Program-made: the position numbers and the translations under genes
Assembly: GCA_025094145.1 (NCBI GenBank)
Contig: JALLLS010000041.1
Span: 248,001-312,000, forward strand
Direction: 5' to 3'
Length of the DNA stretch: 64,000 nucleotides
Source of the DNA: Spinellus fusiger
Taxonomy: Eukaryota; Mucoromycota; Mucoromycetes; Mucorales; Phycomycetaceae
Notes under the pieces: generated by a model
Databases searched by the model: none
Seen by the model: only the letters and a program-made list of their open reading frames with translations
Told to the model about the DNA's origin: nothing
Shown here: one piece after another, positions 1 to 11,386 of the stretch
Numbering within the stretch: the first letter of the stretch is position 1
Layout: each line of letters starts with the position of its first letter

Positions 1-744
1 ACCATGACATCTAACTTTGGGCATTTTTGTTCGTTGATAGGGCCTGGGGTTCTTGACATGTTTAAATGTTTCCAAGGTAAGAACTTGCACTCAGGATACA
101 GACTCGATGTTTTGAATTCATTGAGAAGATAGAGTTTGAATCTTTCTTTCTTCAACATCCTCCACATGCCTTTTCCCTTTATTGTCATTACTCTGGTAGG
201 ATTTGCACCTGAGGAACTTGCTATAGTCTCCTATAAAAATCAAATCTATGTAAGAACCCAAGATTGATTCTATAAACATGTTGTATTTTCTTTACTTTAT
301 TCGTATCTTGTTGGCTGCATAACATCTTTAGTTCAGAAAAAATAGATAAAAATACAATAAGAAAGAGGAAATAAATAGTTATTTTATTAGCAACACTGAA
401 TAATGTCAGCTATTATCTATCATTCATTGATGTTATGGTGTTGTCAATGGCTTCTTAGGTCCAAAGGTATTTGGTTTAGTTAACGTACAATTAACTCTGC
501 TATTATTTATTCAACTTGTTTGTTATTCTTTTATACTTTAATGATTACTACAAATATAAAAACTTGGCAGAAATCACCACCAAAAAGCATACATTCTAAT
601 GCAGGCTGTTGTACTTTTATATTATCTCTGAAGGATCAATCCACTGCATTCAGATAAATTAAAGTTTATCATATATGCTTCATCACAATCAATGGTTTGT
701 GTAGCTGTTTTTTGTTTTGTTTTGTTTTGTTTTAGCATCAATGA
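1..744. other. AT-rich unassigned DNA
   Basis: No coding region recognised. Positions about 430-555 resemble positions about 53700-53826 in the same orientation, so part of this stretch is probably the edge of a diverged mobile element. A short TTTTG tandem run lies near 710-735. Confidence 0.5.
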
Positions 745-1530
745 CATCCTGGCATCTGTCTGTCATACTCTGAACTCATCGTTGTGCAAGTTCAACACTA
801 ACTTTCTACATTGATAATAGATACTCTTTTCTTTCTTCAATTCGTCTTTCCAAGGCCCACCAGAGATGTTCAATTGGGTTCAAGTCAGGGCTTTGTACAG
901 GTCATTAATCAAAGAATCCTAATTTGATGTGTCTCTTTCCACTATCTAGCATAGGCCCCAGTATGACAGCTAGTACTCTTTTATTGTAACAAAAACCCAT
1001 TTTCCTCCTTTCTAATTCAATTCCATGAACCAAAAAGATCAAACTCACCAGCCATAATTTTGATATATTTGTCTTAGTTTACAGTGCTATTAACAACGAC
1101 TAATGAGCCAAATCCATTAGCCTAATATCAGCTCTAAAGCATCACTCCATCGCCACCAAATTATATTGTTGGAACAATAGGATTATAACTATAACGTTCT
1201 CTAAATATTTTAATGACACAGGCATTTCTATTATTCCCTTTCATAATGTATGTTGACTCATAAGACTAAATGATACCTCTCCACTAATCACTTGTCCAAC
1301 TGGCATGTTCCTTAGCCCAACAAAGCTGTTTCTCTTTGTGTGTTTTTTCAGTGAAGGCTAGCTTGTGGTCTACAGAAAAGGATACATACTCTAACTGATT
1401 GCAGTAGCTGATAAGGGTGTCTCTACATACAGCCACCTCAAACTTCAATATTCCCAATGTCGGTTGATTGTATGAGGCAAATGGATCCTTTCTAATAACA
1501 TTTTTCCAGGTGTCTTGAATCCATCTCATT
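745..1530 (-). pseudogene. Tc1/mariner transposase relic
   Basis: Reading the minus strand, 1284-1529 encodes a fragment with the Tc1-type segment HKEKQLCWAKEHASWTSD (family form: H-K-x-R-L-x-W-A-x-x-H-x-x-W). About 350 nt further along the same strand, near 870, comes a frame-broken SPxLNPIEHLWWALERR segment, the region that holds the third catalytic acid of the DDE domain. Several stops and frameshifts separate the two parts and no inverted repeats were found. The element is therefore dead and ragged at both ends. The family call is secure; the boundaries are approximate. Confidence 0.75.
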
Positions 1531-2067
1531 CACTTTTTAGGGGTTTCCATGACTCTCTAAATACAATAGTGTTCCACACTCTTTGATGTTTCTAACACTA
1601 CTTTAAACTATAGGCTTTTTCCTCACACTCACACTCACAGCCAACTCTAATCTAGCCATAAACAGGCAATAAATACCCTATCATCTTCCATATTTTGTCT
1701 TGCCCTATTCCCCAAAAATGTAATATTCTGAATATCCATCTGAAATACTGTGTTGGCCTAACACTATTGAGAAAGAAAAGAGCTTTATACAATGGAAATA
1801 AGTCTCTCTTTTCCCTTTTATCACTAAGCTTCCAAACAAATATTAAATAATAAATTCAATGAGGGCGACTGCATTATCCATCAACTAATCAAATAGCCAG
1901 ATTGGCCCTTTTTAAAAGATGATTTTTCAGTAATTATATAATATACTATTACACATCTATCAATTATGTTTTACACAATTTATTTATTTATTTATGAGCA
2001 AAACTATATAATAGTAACATAAAGAAATAACCATTTGTGAAAGAATACTATTCAGTATTGTTCTATT
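1531..2067. other. intergenic AT-rich DNA
   Basis: Nothing recognised. This is the 3' flank of the DUF4211 gene read on the minus strand. Confidence 0.5.
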
Positions 2068-4296
2068 TTAGTATTCTGAATTATTATCTAAGTGGCTTTC
2101 CAGTAGACTATTCATTCCTTGATAAAGCTATAAAGAATATTTATTTACATTTTCATCAGACATTTGATCAAAACAAACAATTGTTTATTTTCAACTTACT
2201 TTTTCAATAAACCTCGAGCTTTCCATCGATTCCATTATTTGTGTAATTAACTGTTCTTCTTCAACTCCAATAGCAGAGTCAGGCAATGAACTTATCACTT
2301 GTTTCATTTCATCTTGTATTTGTTGACGCATATGCTGCTTGAGATGGGTAAGTCGATGATAAACCCTTCCACGCCGGTAGCATTCAGAACCCACACTAAA
2401 TATTATTTCATTTGGTAGGTTTTTACTAAGAGGATCCACAAATACAACATCTGAGCTAGATGGCTTATTGCCCCTACATGCAGTGCATGCTACTTCAGGA
2501 CAGCTTAGGCTCTTCCAACACCATCTACTGTAATTGTCTAAACAGTCCTAGATGTTTTGAGATTAGTTCAATTCGATATACTCTTTTCAATAGCCATAGT
2601 AATATTGTGATTACCTTGAAAGATGAGTTCCATGCGTCACTAGTAACAGCTGAATCTCGATAGGATATTACTCGGCGCTCTATTGATCGTATAGCTGTAT
2701 GAAAGTTACGTGCTTATTTTACAATAGATATATTAAATAAATGAAAACCACAGGAGCAAAGACTAGTTACCTGCAGGAATATTTGACACTCTGATATCAC
2801 GAATAAGATATTCCACAAATAAGTGAAAGTTATGAGACGACGATCGCATGTTGGCCATACTAAATTGCTCTACACATCCCAATCCAATTCAAATTTAATT
2901 TAATTTATTGAGTAGCTCTAAATATACTAAAAAAGTGTTTAGACTAATTTACCTGGAAGCACAGTATCCATTTCATCAGTCACATCCACTTTTTCTCCAT
3001 CAATTATATCATCATCCACAATAAAACCATCACAACTGTTCTCTTCGTCAGACTCATTCTTATTGTCACTCTTTTGGTAGGAGTTCGCTGAGTCTGATGA
3101 GCCCGATTCATATTCTCTTTCATCATAATAGTACTGTTTTAAAGGACCTTCCATGCCATTGAATGAGTTTAAACGCTGTTTTCTGTCTAAAAAAAACAAA
3201 GGTACGATTATTATCTAAAGTTCCAGATTACTCAGATTTTATGGACTACTTTTTAGCTTCCTTAAAGAAAGACTGTATTGGGATTCTCGTACAGGCCTGG
3301 CACGTTTTTCGTAAACATCTTTAAAGGATAAAAATAAAAGTAAATAGATTTGTATCCTGTTTATGTTTACCGTTGTCTTCCAAGAATTCAAGTTCATTTC
3401 GGATCTCCTCTGATTCATTGTGAGATGTCTTATCCCGTTTTCTTGTTAATCGTCGTTGTTTCTTGGTTGTATTATCTTCAGAAGTTTCCTTTGGAGAAAC
3501 TAAAGATTTTCTACTCATATCATCACTGTCGCAGGTGTCTAGAGTATATGTTATGACTCTTTGATATATCTTCATTAGGCATACGCTCATCATCTGAAAT
3601 TATTCTTCTTTTTCGATGTCTCGTTACAACTTTGACGACTTCCTCCTCCTCCTCACGACTACATTTATTCGTATCGGATGCACACTCATCATCTGAAAAT
3701 ATACTCTTTCTTCGATGTCTTATCAGAACCTTAAAAGTTTCTTCTTCTCCCCCTTCTTCTCCATAGCCACATTTGTTCATGTCTCCTATTTATATTGGCA
3801 CTTTTAATACATATCTGTCTTGACTCTTTTCTTTATATAGTTGGAGTTTTGGCCACCTACCACTTTTGTCTAATCCATATTCACTCACGGCATCTGGAGC
3901 ATCGTCTTTTATTTGTTCTGAGTTGGTCATCACATTTTTTTGTGAATCTTGTGACACTGCCAGAGTCAGTTTTCTAGCATCCTGTTTCTGCCTTTAGGGT
4001 TTTGATAGAATTGCATAACCTGTATTAATCCTACTTACTAAATCATTTTCCACAGAAATAGTGTCAATGGGTTTAGTATCCCTATGTTTTATCACGTTAA
4101 TAATGATATATCAGTGTCTCTTTGCTCTTGTTCTTGTGTCATGTCCACTGGAGAAATAGTCCTTGTCACAACTAATATTCTTACTCTATTACCTTGAAAA
4201 AACATTTCTTATACTATCCTTCTCTATTTCAGGTTTCTTATTGAAGAATGACTGAATAAGAGGCTGTTTTAACTCTGTCCCTCGTGTTGCTGCCAT
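2068..4296 (-). CDS. DUF4211 domain protein with N-terminal PIP box
   Basis: Ten-exon model: complement(join(2068..2127,2200..2547,2615..2694,2771..2869,2953..3186,3250..3318,3371..3538,3585..3785,3861..3991,4193..4296)). All joins are GT...AG and phase-consistent, giving about 497 residues. The N terminus has a textbook PCNA-interacting box, QPLIQSFF (residues 11-18). The middle is acidic and basic with repeated RHRR/SDDE units. Then comes a FIVDDD motif followed by the C-terminal DUF4211-like domain, with LPEQFS, a CTAC cysteine pair and VGSECYRRGRVYHRLTH. DUF4211 proteins are chromatin-associated where studied (animal QSER1 and PRR12); the fungal role is unknown. The PIP box suggests recruitment to PCNA at replication or repair sites; this is inference. 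The first intron (3992-4192) is the least certain join. Confidence 0.75.
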
Positions 4297-4466
4297 GATG
4301 TTCCCGAGATCAGTTGTATTGAAAGTTAGTTAAGAAAAAGAGTGAGTATTTGTCGGGATTTCAATAGCATCAACATAAACTATTTTCAATGCAACAGATA
4401 GAATGTGTCTAAAATAGAATCTCTTTTAAATAGATATAAGTATTTACACACTTTCACCTATTCAAA

Positions 4467-4500
<34 letters not shown>

Positions 4501-6281
4501 AATATTAGATGGTTCACTATAAATCATATGAATTAAAGAAGAAAAAAGACAGTGTATAGAGAGAGAAGAGAGAGATAGAGGGAGAGACTGTCATTTAAGT
4601 GTGTTATTAGTACTCATGTTAGTGACCGGTAAAGAGGTATCCACTAAATATCCTACCATTGAAACATATGATCATAATGTAATAAAGATATCAATAGATA
4701 TCATTAAACATATATAATAATAGATTGACCGCCTACTACTCTTGCTATGAGCAAATGCTTATGATTCATTATAATAACTTGAATTGATGACATAACCATC
4801 TATGGCATCCTTATCACTATAAAAGTGTAATCCTATTCTATAGTGTCTATCTTTCTCTGTTGCCTATTTCCACCTTCCTTTTTGTGTTTATCAGATACTT
4901 TAATAAAGGTGTTTGCACTGTTTTCTATATTTATTCTATTTTAACCTTTATTCTTATAGTTACAAAATGTAAACACTTATCACAAGATTATTGGGAATCA
5001 TAAATAAAGTTAGTTTAGGGTATTTTGATGATGATTTCAGTCCAAAGTGAATTGTGCTTAATAAGGAGAAGTGCTAAGAATGCATATTTCTCTAACATCA
5101 TTGGCTGCTTCCTATAATAAAGACAGCAGAATAGTGATAATAAGAACAAGCAGGGTGGATACTATTTTTAAGTTATAATTATCCAATGGCTGATAGCTAA
5201 GTTATACCTTTATATTTTATTTGTATTGAAGCTTAAATATGTTTATTCCTTAAACGTTCCTATACACATCTTGAAACAAATAACAAGTATATACATTGGA
5301 ACAGTATGTTCTGTCACTGCTAAATATCTAACATCTAACATCTAAAGTGCTGCTATTAAATACACCTACAAGGATGCCGCCCTATCTAGTCCTACTTTAA
5401 CACTATTGCATATGAGGGAAAAAACCCCAACCCCTTGAGTCCTATTGAATTAAATGAAGAATAATATCCGTGCATTTTAGAAGATACATCTGTTGAATAA
5501 TGTATGTTAATACACATAGAAATAAGTATATATAAGCCTTAAGCATCATAGAATGGTATTCTAAAAAATGGATTAGTATCTACTCTGACATATTTATTCC
5601 TCTATTTTATTCTTTATTTTGAGTTTATGAACAATCATTATAGGTATATGAACACAAAGATAGCACAATGATTTTAGTTTAGTTTTGATTAGAGATAGAT
5701 GCGGCATATTCTATTTCTATTCTATCAGTACTTAGTTATATCTATCTATCTATCTATCTATTTACAATAAAAAGTATTGATCAATTCATAGTTAATATAC
5801 AAACAGTCAGAAATATGACAGCATGGAAACATACATTGAGTAAGTCTCCAGCAAAACACAACCTCTACGCTAGTCTGCATATTTATTGTTTGTTTATCTT
5901 TTGGTTCACTACGGAAGAATGAACTTATCGAGAATTCATTATTACTTTTCCGGTCTATGCATCAATCTATCCATTGAACTATTGCCAGTCCTATTTGTCT
6001 ATGTATAAAAAGGTAGAAAAGTTCATTAAAAAACAGACATCTACTCCAACTTCTTTTCATATATATTGTCATTTAGAATTTTCCATTTTTCCTTAAGAAT
6101 GAAATATAATCTCTTGCTATTGTCTACTATGGTATTTGCTACTGGCATCTGTTCTTCCTCCATAGACACAAGGAAGCAGTTCTTTACCGGTAATTCTTAT
6201 CTATGGATGATTATCAATACTTTCTAATCACGCATTATTAAAGACAAAGATACCTATTCCTCTATTGCTATTTGTCCTGAG
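4297..6281. other. intergenic region with microsatellites
   Basis: No gene recognised. It contains an ATT run (about 4468-4499), a GA-rich patch (about 4559-4587) and a TATC run (about 5740-5762). A 31-codon ORF at 6099-6194 looks like a signal peptide but does not splice in frame to the next gene. Confidence 0.5.
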
Positions 6282-7016
6282 ATGTCTACTAAAGACGACC
6301 AGCCGCCAAATTTCAATCTGAATAACTATATAAAGCCCTACAACACACCTGCTGAGGAGCAAAAGTACTGCTTGAAGGAGTGGATTAGAAGGAAGAAGCA
6401 ATCTAGTCTACAGTACTTTAGGCAGATTATTAAGAATTCAATTGGTAACGATTCCACCTTACAGGCAGCCAACAGAGGAAAACACACTACACATCAAGTA
6501 ATCCTTGATGCATCCAAGCCCAAACTATATAAACTCAAGATCATCAAGTCAAATCTATCTACTCATAGTATCCTTCGACCCATCTATCCTACTGAAGACA
6601 CACTGGATAAACAAAAGCCCCTCCAACACTTCTACAAACGTCTCAACACCATCAAAGTAAATGTTGATGTACTACCCACAACAAAAAAAGAGAGCACACA
6701 GCATAGTCATTTAATACCTACAAGTCCTGTGTCTGTGGTGCCTAGACAAAAGAACAGTGAAGCAGAGAGTATTTTTCTTTCTTCTACTCTAATAGCAACC
6801 CAGCTAGAGTCATTCAAGCGGATGCAATACACACAAAGGAGTTCTCGATACAATAGGACAGAGAGTATAGAAAACGTCCAATCTACTACCACTGGATTGC
6901 TAGATAATGAATCTGGATTGGAAAAAAGAAGAGTTAGTTTTAAAGTTAAATTGAATAGTCTCGAGTCTCCTGTTCCATTTACTGATGACAGTCCATGTAA
7001 ACACGACTCCTTTTAA
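6282..7016 (+). CDS. hypothetical protein with RVSF motif
   Basis: Single-exon ORF of 244 residues, hydrophilic, rich in Ser, Thr and Lys, with no recognised globular domain, membrane segment or signal peptide. Near the C terminus (residues about 217-220) the sequence KRRVSFKV contains an RVxF-type protein phosphatase 1 docking motif. The same residues also form an RRVS basophilic kinase site, an arrangement known from PP1 regulators where phosphorylation blocks docking. The start is the first ATG of the ORF and the stop is followed by an AT-rich 3' flank. A PP1-regulatory role is inference from one short motif. It could equally be a disordered protein of unrelated function. Confidence 0.55.
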   Translation: MSTKDDQPPNFNLNNYIKPYNTPAEEQKYCLKEWIRRKKQSSLQYFRQIIKNSIGNDSTLQAANRGKHTTHQVILDASKPKLYKLKIIKSNLSTHSILRPIYPTEDTLDKQKPLQHFYKRLNTIKVNVDVLPTTKKESTQHSHLIPTSPVSVVPRQKNSEAESIFLSSTLIATQLESFKRMQYTQRSSRYNRTESIENVQSTTTGLLDNESGLEKRRVSFKVKLNSLESPVPFTDDSPCKHDSF

Positions 7017-7499
7017 CAGAGCCATGATCTCCGGTATTACCGAGTTCTTATATATAGATATAAAGACCAATGCCATGGGTACACTCTAGTGATATATTAT
7101 AAATGCCTTTTAAGATGTTTCAATATAAAATAACTGTTATTCTCTTTCAAGAATGCTGGACATTGACTAAATTTTACATAGTCAATACCTTTTTATTATT
7201 ATTGATCTGGTATTGATCTGGTATCGGTCTAGTATTGGTCTAGTATTGAAAAGGCTCTACTTCTTTATAAATATAAAATAAATAGTGAATACATCCCTAT
7301 GTATTTACACTTGGAAGCATTTCCACGCTATGCACTAGCCATCTCTTTCAATTGGAATATATCAAGTCCATAAACATCCAATAGAAAATATAAAAGCCTG
7401 AGTTCCTTTTATTTATATTTTTATATAAATTATATTTTTTTGTAAAGGAGACTGAGCTCGGATTTATTGTGAAAATCTAATTAGGTAACTAAGAGAGAA
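7017..7499. other. intergenic region with short tandem repeat
   Basis: No gene seen. Positions about 7198-7246 hold roughly four imperfect copies of a 12-nt unit, TATTGGTCTAGT with variants. Confidence 0.6.
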
Positions 7500-7565
7500 T
7501 CACTATCTTTTTTTTTTGTTTATATGAGTTTCAATTTTTTTTGTATGGGTTTTTGTTTTATAATG

Positions 7566-10008
7566 TTAGGGCGCGCGAGAGAGATGGATGTGAGAGGAAG
7601 AGTCAATGGAGGAAAGGAGAGTGTCAAGGAAGGAATGTTTCTGTTTGGGGGAGGTGTAGAGAGGGAATCCTAGGTATCGGAGGGGGGAAGGAGAGTAGCG
7701 ATCGTGCCATGAAGTTATGTTACATTGGTGAAGCACTGTAGTCCATGTTGGTTGTGGTGATCCAGACAAAGAAAAGGCTTCTGTTTTGTGCATATTGATT
7801 CTGGCATTGGAGGCGGCGACATAGATATTGAGATGGGTGTTGAGACGGTGGAGTTGGGATGGGTCGGGAAGAAAGACAAGGAGGTTGTCGGCATAGGCGA
7901 GGTATTTGACAGGTGGTGGCGGTGGAAGAGAAGGAGCAGTGGTTGGGTGAGTTAAGGAAAGTGGATGTGAAAAGCCAATGAACTGGTCATCATGCAGTAG
8001 TCTGCGTAGAAGAGGTTCAAAGGCAAGATTGAAGAGGACTGGTGAGAGAGGGTCTCCTTGGCGCAAACCTCTGGATTGTTTGACATGTCGAGATAAATGT
8101 CCATTGACATTAACTCTAATGTTAGTGGCAAAAAAGAGGTTACGGATGCAGGTGATGAGTGGAGGGGGAAAACGAAAGTGATGGAGGACTTGGCATAGAT
8201 AATCAGGGTGAACCCTGTCGTAAGCCTTTTCCTGGTCCAACAAGAGTCCTATGGCTGGAGAGTTCTGGATACGGGCCTGCTCCATAATGGCCTTGGTAAG
8301 AAGACCATTATCCGCGATGAACCGTCCACGAACAAAACCGGTTTGGTACGGTGAGACAATGGTACCTGCAGCTGGGATCATACGGCCACTGATCAACCTA
8401 GTGAAGACCTTGGCGTCAGTGTTAATGAGTGCGATGGGGCGCCAGTTCTTCAAATCTGCAAGGTCTCCTTTCTTTGGTAGCAAAGTGAGACAAGTCTCTT
8501 GCCATGAGGCAGGGAAAATCCCCGAGAGAAGTGCCTGGTTGTACACTCTATCCACCAGGAAGGAGCAGGAAGGGTGGGTGATAATGAGAACTAAGATATC
8601 ATAGGGTAAGCCATCAGGGCGAGGACTACTAGTAGCTGGAGCACGAGAGGCAGCCAAACGGATCTCAGCCAGAGAAAAACGAGCGGAAAGGAGAGAAGAC
8701 AAGGATGGATGGAGAGTGAGATCGGGAGGCTATGACATAGGAGTTCGTGGATGGCAGAGTCAGAAACAGGATCAGGAGCATAGAGTTGGTCATAGAATGC
8801 TGCTGCTGCTTCTGTCATATCCTTAGGGTCGGTGCATAGGGTGTTGGTCGTAGGGTGGCGTAGGCTGGGCATATTTTTGCGGGGTTGGCGGGTGGTGATG
8901 GTACGCTTCAAATACCCAGCAGAGGTTTCTCCCTACTCTCTCCAGTGTCGACCCGCTCGGAGGGCTTGGGTCTCTACCCGTTCTTTCTGGGCAGACTGCA
9001 ACATTCGTTCAATGATTGGCAGCTGGAAGTTCTGGGAGGGCGAGTGGCGGAAGAGGTGGATGAGGCGATCTCGCTTGCTCTGCAAGAGTTTCTCTTGAGA
9101 GACAAGTTGGTAGAGGGACGGCAGTTAAAGGACTGGATGAAATGACGGACTGACTTCTTAAGGTTATCCCATTGGATCTGTGGAGACTCCATCGGTGATA
9201 AAGTTAAGAAGTAGTTAGTAATGAGCGTATTGAGTTCAGTGGTGAAGGAAGAGTTATAGGCGAGACGAGGATTAGCACGCCAGAGGCCTTTACCAAGGGC
9301 ATGAGCGGCAGGGAAAAGGAAGCATGCGGATACCAAGCAATGGTCAGACCAAAGCTGGTTGATGTATGTGATGGAGGATGAAGAACGAGAAGAGAAGAGG
9401 TCGGGAGTGGTGAAGATGTAGTCGATGGTGGATGAAGAAAAGGAACGGTGAAAGGTCGGAAGGGGTTTATTACCATGGGCAGTAACAGAATCATTAAAGA
9501 ATGACTCTATGTACCGTAACCATGGAGTTGGAGCTTGTCTGGAAGGAGAGGTGGTGAAGGTGTATGAATAGTTGAAATCACCCAACAACATAAAGTTAGA
9601 AGGGGATGAAGGAAGAAGGTGTCTGTTGGTAAGGAGAGAAGAAGGGAAAGTATAGCGATCTTTGCGAGTAGCCGGAGCATACAGCACACAGATGCGGAAA
9701 GGAAGGAATAGCTTGTTGGCATGCACTACTGTGGCAGTAATGCAGCGGCCACAGAGGCTGAAAAGAGGGTTAATGAGTGTAATATCGGAAGATAAGGATA
9801 CTAGGCCACAGTGAAGTAACCATAGTGAGGAATTGGTGCGGAATTGTTGGTCAAAGGTGTGTTGCATAAGGAGGGTGGAGGCCTGTGTTTCTTGTAGGGC
9901 GAGGATGTCGAGTTTCATGGAGCGTAGGTATCGAATAAATAGGGAGCGAGTGTTGAGGTGGCCAGTTTTTACTAGCCCTCTGCAATTCATCGAGGCTACT
10001 CTAATCAT
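7566..10008 (-). pseudogene. LINE ORF2: endonuclease and reverse transcriptase
   Basis: The endonuclease part (10008-8974) starts MIRVASMNCRGL and has LALQET, GDFN and SDHCLV, the conserved blocks of APE-like LINE endonucleases. A frame change near 8974-8900 leads into a linker (8911-8700) and another into the RT domain (8702-7566). The RT domain contains PKKGD, a FVRGRFIADN block, a QEKAYDRV block and RQGDPLSP. The RT active-site box reads AYADNLLVF where families have YADD, so one catalytic aspartate is replaced by asparagine. With the frameshifts this copy cannot make an active enzyme. Its start codon overlaps the ORF1 stop as ATGA. Confidence 0.9.
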
Positions 10009-11251
10009 AAAGAAAGTGGTGGGGTCTCCTCTTCATCTTCATCTCCCATCTCAAGGTCCGAGTCCTCTTCTTTCTCTTCATTATTATCAGCATGAGGGCC
10101 CGCATAGAACTCTTCTTGGTTCGAAGTATCCACATGCTCGTACCCTTCAAACACAAGTTGTTGGGACAGCAGAGGAACATTGTTGGTGGCCGGGGTGGTG
10201 TAGTGGGTGTTGGGTGGGTTAGGAAATGTTGGTGGTGGTAGTGTCTTCACCAGAGTCTTCTGTGTTTTCTCTGCATTAACAGGCTTGACTGTGGCTGTAG
10301 TGTTAGGCACTGTTGCAGGGATGTTGGTGGACAGGGATGGGGACAAGGGAATCTCGGGTTTCTGAGCCATCTTGCGTTGGCGGGTGTTGGGGAGTGCCTC
10401 AGCAGCAGGCACTCCCGTGCACTTGCTCTGTAGGTGCCCTTTTTCTCCACACGAGTAGCAGTTGCGACCCTCTTTGGGACGCACAGAGCAATTATCCACG
10501 TCATGGCCCATTTCTTTGCAATATCTGCAGTGGATACCCATGCGGTTCCATGTGGCCAGGATGGTGGTGGTGGCATTGTAGGGGATGCGGTGCTGAAGGG
10601 GGAGAAGGGTCTTGTCGGTGTTGGGTGGTCTAGCTATGTAGACATAGCTAGCACCACGGAAAAAGCCATCTTCTTTATATAGTACAATCTCTTGGACCAC
10701 CCCAAAAGAAGAAAGACAGGAGCGAAGGTTGGACTCGATATCAACATAGGCATCGAAAGGCAGCTTGTTAATATTTACCCGCAGGAGCTTGTCCTCGGCA
10801 GACACAGCGGGAGAGGCAGATACAGAAGAACCATGAATAAGGAGGGAAGAAGAAGAAGTGGCGTGTTTGCACGCAGCTTGGTCAGGAAGGTGGACTTCGA
10901 CCGTTTCTTTGCCATCCTTCACCTGTGAACTAACACCTCTGTTAGTTCCTCGGGGAAAAAGGCAAGAAGAACGTTCCAGAACTGTCTTCTGAAGACAGCG
11001 TCTTTGGTGGGCACAGAATAGAAGACTGAATGGGCAGTGGTGCCTAACTGCCATTGACGGGGGAGTGCAAGTGGGTCCTTCTCTGAAATGACTACCTCTG
11101 TGCGCACAGAAGTGAAGGTGGTAGGGATACTTTTTTGAGCAGCCCTGGAATGGGATATAGGTGGAATCCTGGTGGTTGGTGTGGTGGTGGTTGTAGTAGG
11201 CGATGGTGGTCGCTTAGGGGTGCCTTCCGGAGTTTTATTGGGAAGAGCCAT
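10005..11251 (-). pseudogene. LINE ORF1, zinc-knuckle protein
   Basis: The N-terminal part (11251-10919) is Thr/Pro-rich and ends in an FFPEEL segment. The rest (to 10005) is in another frame, with the switch near 10920-10970. It carries an RRM-like segment (LLRVNINKLP, then GFFRGASYVYI) followed by two CCHC knuckles, CRYCKEMGHDVDNC and CYSCGEKGHLQSKC, both fitting C-x2-C-x4-H-x4-C. It ends in a Pro-rich and then acidic tail. This is the nucleic-acid chaperone type of ORF1 that packages LINE RNA. The single frame change could be a disabling indel or a programmed shift; an indel is more likely given the other damage. Confidence 0.85.
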
Positions 11252-11386
11252 GTATTTTTATATAAAGAACTAAAGCACAAATAATTTCTTTCCTTTCCTT
11301 TGCCTCTGTCCACTGTGACTTGTTTTGTATCCAAAGCGCTTTAAGGATAGACGAGTGACAAGACCCCAAAGCACAAGTTCACTTTA

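Larger units (their letters stand above)
7500..11260 (-). mobile_element. LINE (non-LTR retrotransposon), frameshifted
   Basis: On the minus strand the order is ORF1 (zinc-knuckle, gag-like), apurinic-type endonuclease, then reverse transcriptase, which is the LINE layout. The RT domain stops soon after the catalytic region and is followed by an A-rich tail (complement of about 7500-7560), so the C-terminal part of ORF2 is missing. ORF1 and ORF2 both carry frameshifts. The 5' end lies about 130 bp from the start codon of the divergent Med5 gene. No target-site duplication was identified. Base composition is visibly less AT-rich than the flanks. Confidence 0.9.

Noticed and set aside
6099..6194. 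Small ORF beginning like a signal peptide, thought to be exon 1 of the 6282-7016 gene
   Set aside because: The only good GT donor (6191) leaves two bases and no AG acceptor before 6282 restores the frame. The match to a signal peptide alone is not enough.
8251..8604. Plus-strand ORF of 117 codons and similar ones over the LINE
   Set aside because: Antisense shadows of the LINE reverse transcriptase.
10919..11054. Programmed frameshift in LINE ORF1
   Set aside because: No clear slippery site or downstream structure was seen, and the same element has further frame breaks in ORF2; a disabling indel is simpler.
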